17,181 bases of DNA from SURF-24 sp964537965 (GTDB lineage: Bacteria; Bacteroidota; Ignavibacteria; Ignavibacteriales; SURF-24): the NCBI GenBank assembly GCA_964537965.1, contig CAZIDB010000095.1, forward strand, positions 1 to 17,181, in the 5' to 3' direction. How positions within the stretch are numbered: position 1 is the first letter of the stretch; every line of letters starts with the position of its first letter. Of this stretch, positions 15,924 to 17,181 are shown piece by piece. The notes under the pieces are model-generated. The model ran no database searches, was not told the DNA's origin, and was given only the letters and a program-made list of their open reading frames with translations. The translations under genes and the position numbers were made by a program.

Positions 15924-15959
15924 AAGCCCTTTTCTTTAAAGAGGGTTTGGGAGAGGCTT
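15924..15959 (+). repeat. Palindromic intergenic element between sufS and sufU
   Basis: Outer arms AAGCC (15924-15928) and GGCTT (15955-15959) enclose an inner imperfect hairpin CCCT...CTTTAAAG...AGGG, which pairs with a three-T bulge. The GC-rich, stem-like composition differs sharply from the AT-rich spacer around it (15806-15923). The wording AAAGAGGGTTTGGGAGAGGCTT resembles dispersed palindromic intergenic repeats that I recall from genomes of this group; copy number cannot be judged here. The right arm contains GGGAGAGG, which serves as the sufU ribosome binding site. Confidence 0.5.
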
Positions 15960-15960
15960 G

Positions 15961-16413
15961 ATGTCCGACTTAACTCAATTGTACCAGGAAGTGATTCTTG
16001 ATCACAATAAATCACCGCGCAACTACAGAAAGTGCGATAACTGCAACCACGAATCCGAAGGTTTCAATCCGCTCTGCGGTGATCATCTTTGGGTATATCT
16101 CAATCTTGAAAATGACAAGATAAAAGATATTTCATTCCAGGGAAACGGATGTGCGATTTCAAAATCCTCAGCTTCTTTAATGACTTCAATCCTGAAAGGA
16201 AAATCCAAAGAAGAAGCAGAAAAACTTTTTGAGATATTTCATAAAGTTGTTACATCAAAGGTCGGTGAGGAAATTGATTTATCCGAGTTGGGTAAACTGG
16301 CTGTGTTTGCAGGAGTAAGAGATTACCCGGCAAGAGTTAAATGTGCAAGCCTTGCCTGGCATACAATGCTTAATGCTTTACATGAAAAAGACGGCACAAC
16401 AATAACCGAATAA
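15961..16413 (+). CDS. sufU: SufU-type sulfur transferase / scaffold
   Basis: SufU takes the persulfide sulfur from SufS through a zinc site and feeds SufBCD. The ligands match the Bacillus subtilis protein: Cys39 and Asp41 (NPLCGDHLW), Cys64 (GNGCAISKSSAS) and Cys128 (ARVKCASLAW). The 150-residue length is normal and includes the roughly 20-residue insertion that separates SufU from IscU. The ATG at 15961 with GGAG 7 bases away is preferred over the in-frame TTG at 15958. Odd: an additional Cys25-x-x-Cys28 pair (RKCDNCNHE) lies just before the first ligand, which I do not recall as a general feature of SufU. A 155-base spacer separates it from sufS, the largest gap within the suf run, and it contains a palindromic element. 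Confidence 0.94.
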   Translation: MSDLTQLYQEVILDHNKSPRNYRKCDNCNHESEGFNPLCGDHLWVYLNLENDKIKDISFQGNGCAISKSSASLMTSILKGKSKEEAEKLFEIFHKVVTSKVGEEIDLSELGKLAVFAGVRDYPARVKCASLAWHTMLNALHEKDGTTITE

Positions 16414-16429
16414 TAAACGGACGGATATT

Positions 16430-16744
16430 ATGATTGATAAAGGTTTTATAGAACAGGAAATTATCCAAAGGTTAAAAACATGTTACGATCCGGAAATTCC
16501 TGTTGATATTTATGAGCTTGGATTAATTTATGAAATTAAAGTTGATGAAGAGGGCAACGCATACATAAAGATGACTCTTACTTCACCAATGTGCCCGGTT
16601 GCCGGTTCATTGCCCGGTGAAGTTAAAGAGAAAGTAAAATCAGTTAAAGGGGTGAATGATGTTTATGTTGATTTGGTATGGAATCCGCCATGGGATAAAG
16701 ATATGATGAGTGAGGTCGCAAAATTAGAGCTCGGCTTTTTCTAA
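16430..16744 (+). CDS. sufT: SufT-like DUF59/MIP18 family Fe-S maturation protein
   Basis: A 104-residue single-domain MIP18 (DUF59) protein, a family implicated in Fe-S cluster maturation or transfer to client proteins. Seen: CYDPEIPVDIYELGLIY at residues 18-34, MTLTSPMCPVAGSLP with the conserved Cys55, and WNPPWDKDMMSE near the C-terminus. The start is ATG with GGA 6 bases upstream, 16 bases after the sufU stop. The location at the end of a suf unit agrees with SufT-type function. A phenylacetate-degradation PaaD homologue is excluded by the short length and the context. Confidence 0.92.
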   Translation: MIDKGFIEQEIIQRLKTCYDPEIPVDIYELGLIYEIKVDEEGNAYIKMTLTSPMCPVAGSLPGEVKEKVKSVKGVNDVYVDLVWNPPWDKDMMSEVAKLELGFF

Positions 16745-16837
16745 AAATATTTATGATAGAAAAGGTATTGCTTATTCAGAATGAAATTGATTAGGAAAGA
16801 AACGAATTAAAACAAAATATCTATGAAAGGAAACACA

Positions 16838-17181
16838 ATGTTCAATATAGTTAAACCTCCAATCTATGAGCAGGATGCTGTTCAGTGGATGAGGGATGAA
16901 CTTTTATATACAGGATTTAAAGAACTTCTTTCACCTAAAGACGTTGATGAGTATCTTACCGATCCATCAAAAGGAACTGTGCTTGTTGTAATTAATTCTG
17001 TTTGCGGTTGTGCAGCAGGTAGCGCACGTCCAGGTGTTAATCTTGCTTTACAGAATGATATAATTCCAAATCATCTTACAACTGTATTTGCAGGACAGGA
17101 AAGAGATGCGGTTGACAGAGTACGTGAACTGATAACTGATTTTCCACCATCATCTCCGTCATTTGCGCTGTTTATGAAAGG
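16838..17181 (+). CDS. BrxA/BrxB (YphP) family bacilliredoxin, cut at the right edge
   Basis: An open frame of 114 codons runs to the window end. The thioredoxin-fold YphP family is recognisable from NIVKPPIYEQDAVQWMRDEL, the active-site motif Cys56-Gly57-Cys58 in INSVCGCAAGSARPG, and FAGQERDAVDRVRE. The usual length is about 145 residues, so some 30 residues are missing. Bacilliredoxins remove bacillithiol from mixed disulfides on proteins. AAGGA lies 8 bases from the ATG at 16838; an in-frame ATG at 16823 overlaps that site and is less likely. It follows sufT after 93 bases with no terminator in between, so co-transcription with suf is plausible. The spacer holds nothing recognisable. Confidence 0.92.
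   Translation, partial: MFNIVKPPIYEQDAVQWMRDELLYTGFKELLSPKDVDEYLTDPSKGTVLVVINSVCGCAAGSARPGVNLALQNDIIPNHLTTVFAGQERDAVDRVRELITDFPPSSPSFALFMK

Noticed and set aside
1..17181. Search for insertion sequences, phage genes, CRISPR arrays, tRNA or rRNA genes, and defence or toxin-antitoxin modules
   Set aside because: None seen. Nearly all the sequence is explained by housekeeping and envelope genes, and the spacers are short and hold no repeat-spacer pattern or RNA gene I can recognise.

Overview
The window is AT-rich, densely packed bacterial chromosome that reads as a member of the Bacteroidota/Chlorobiota/Ignavibacteriota group, most likely an ignavibacterium. Three things point there. A secreted protein ends in a type IX secretion (Por) sorting tail with the wording FQLYQNFPNPFN, which is typical of Ignavibacteria. 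A small membrane protein of DUF4834 character is present. A SUF cluster uses SufU together with a SufT-type protein and a bacilliredoxin. This placement is inference from gene content, not from a phylogenetic marker. I see no mobile element, tRNA, rRNA or CRISPR array.

Layout. Positions 1-1812 (minus strand) hold a two-gene unit: a signal-peptide-bearing, probably outer-membrane beta-barrel protein, then a lipoprotein of the S41 (tricorn/CPP) peptidase family that runs off the left edge. A 341-base divergent spacer with two hairpins separates it from a methionine gamma-lyase-like PLP enzyme (2154-3479), which ends in a clear intrinsic terminator. Next comes a secreted beta-propeller protein with a T9SS tail (3566-5128).

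Positions 5221-10712 hold a run of closely packed or overlapping plus-strand housekeeping genes: pgeF (peptidoglycan editing/purine nucleoside phosphorylase family), an EamA exporter, folB and folK (two steps of folate synthesis), a deoxynucleoside kinase, a 75-residue membrane protein, a GT9 glycosyltransferase and a Ppx/GppA phosphatase. Several are joined by stop/start overlaps, so they are probably co-transcribed.

Positions 10894-17181 are a complete SUF iron-sulfur cluster assembly unit: sufB, sufC, sufD, sufS, sufU and sufT (DUF59/MIP18), followed by a bacilliredoxin cut by the right edge. SufS and SufU mobilise and pass sulfur, SufBCD is the scaffold, SufT probably helps cluster maturation or transfer, and the CGC bacilliredoxin links the locus to low-molecular-weight thiol redox. 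No dedicated regulator gene is present, but an inverted repeat sits just before sufB.

I do not see a clearly new multi-gene system. The best leads are the structured leader before the PLP enzyme, a palindromic intergenic repeat whose right arm appears to supply the sufU ribosome binding site, an extra CXXC pair in SufU, the unassigned T9SS-exported propeller protein, and the SUF-bacilliredoxin linkage. Several starts were moved from the longest open frame (outer-membrane protein, folK, sufB, sufD, sufU) on ribosome-binding-site and family-length grounds.
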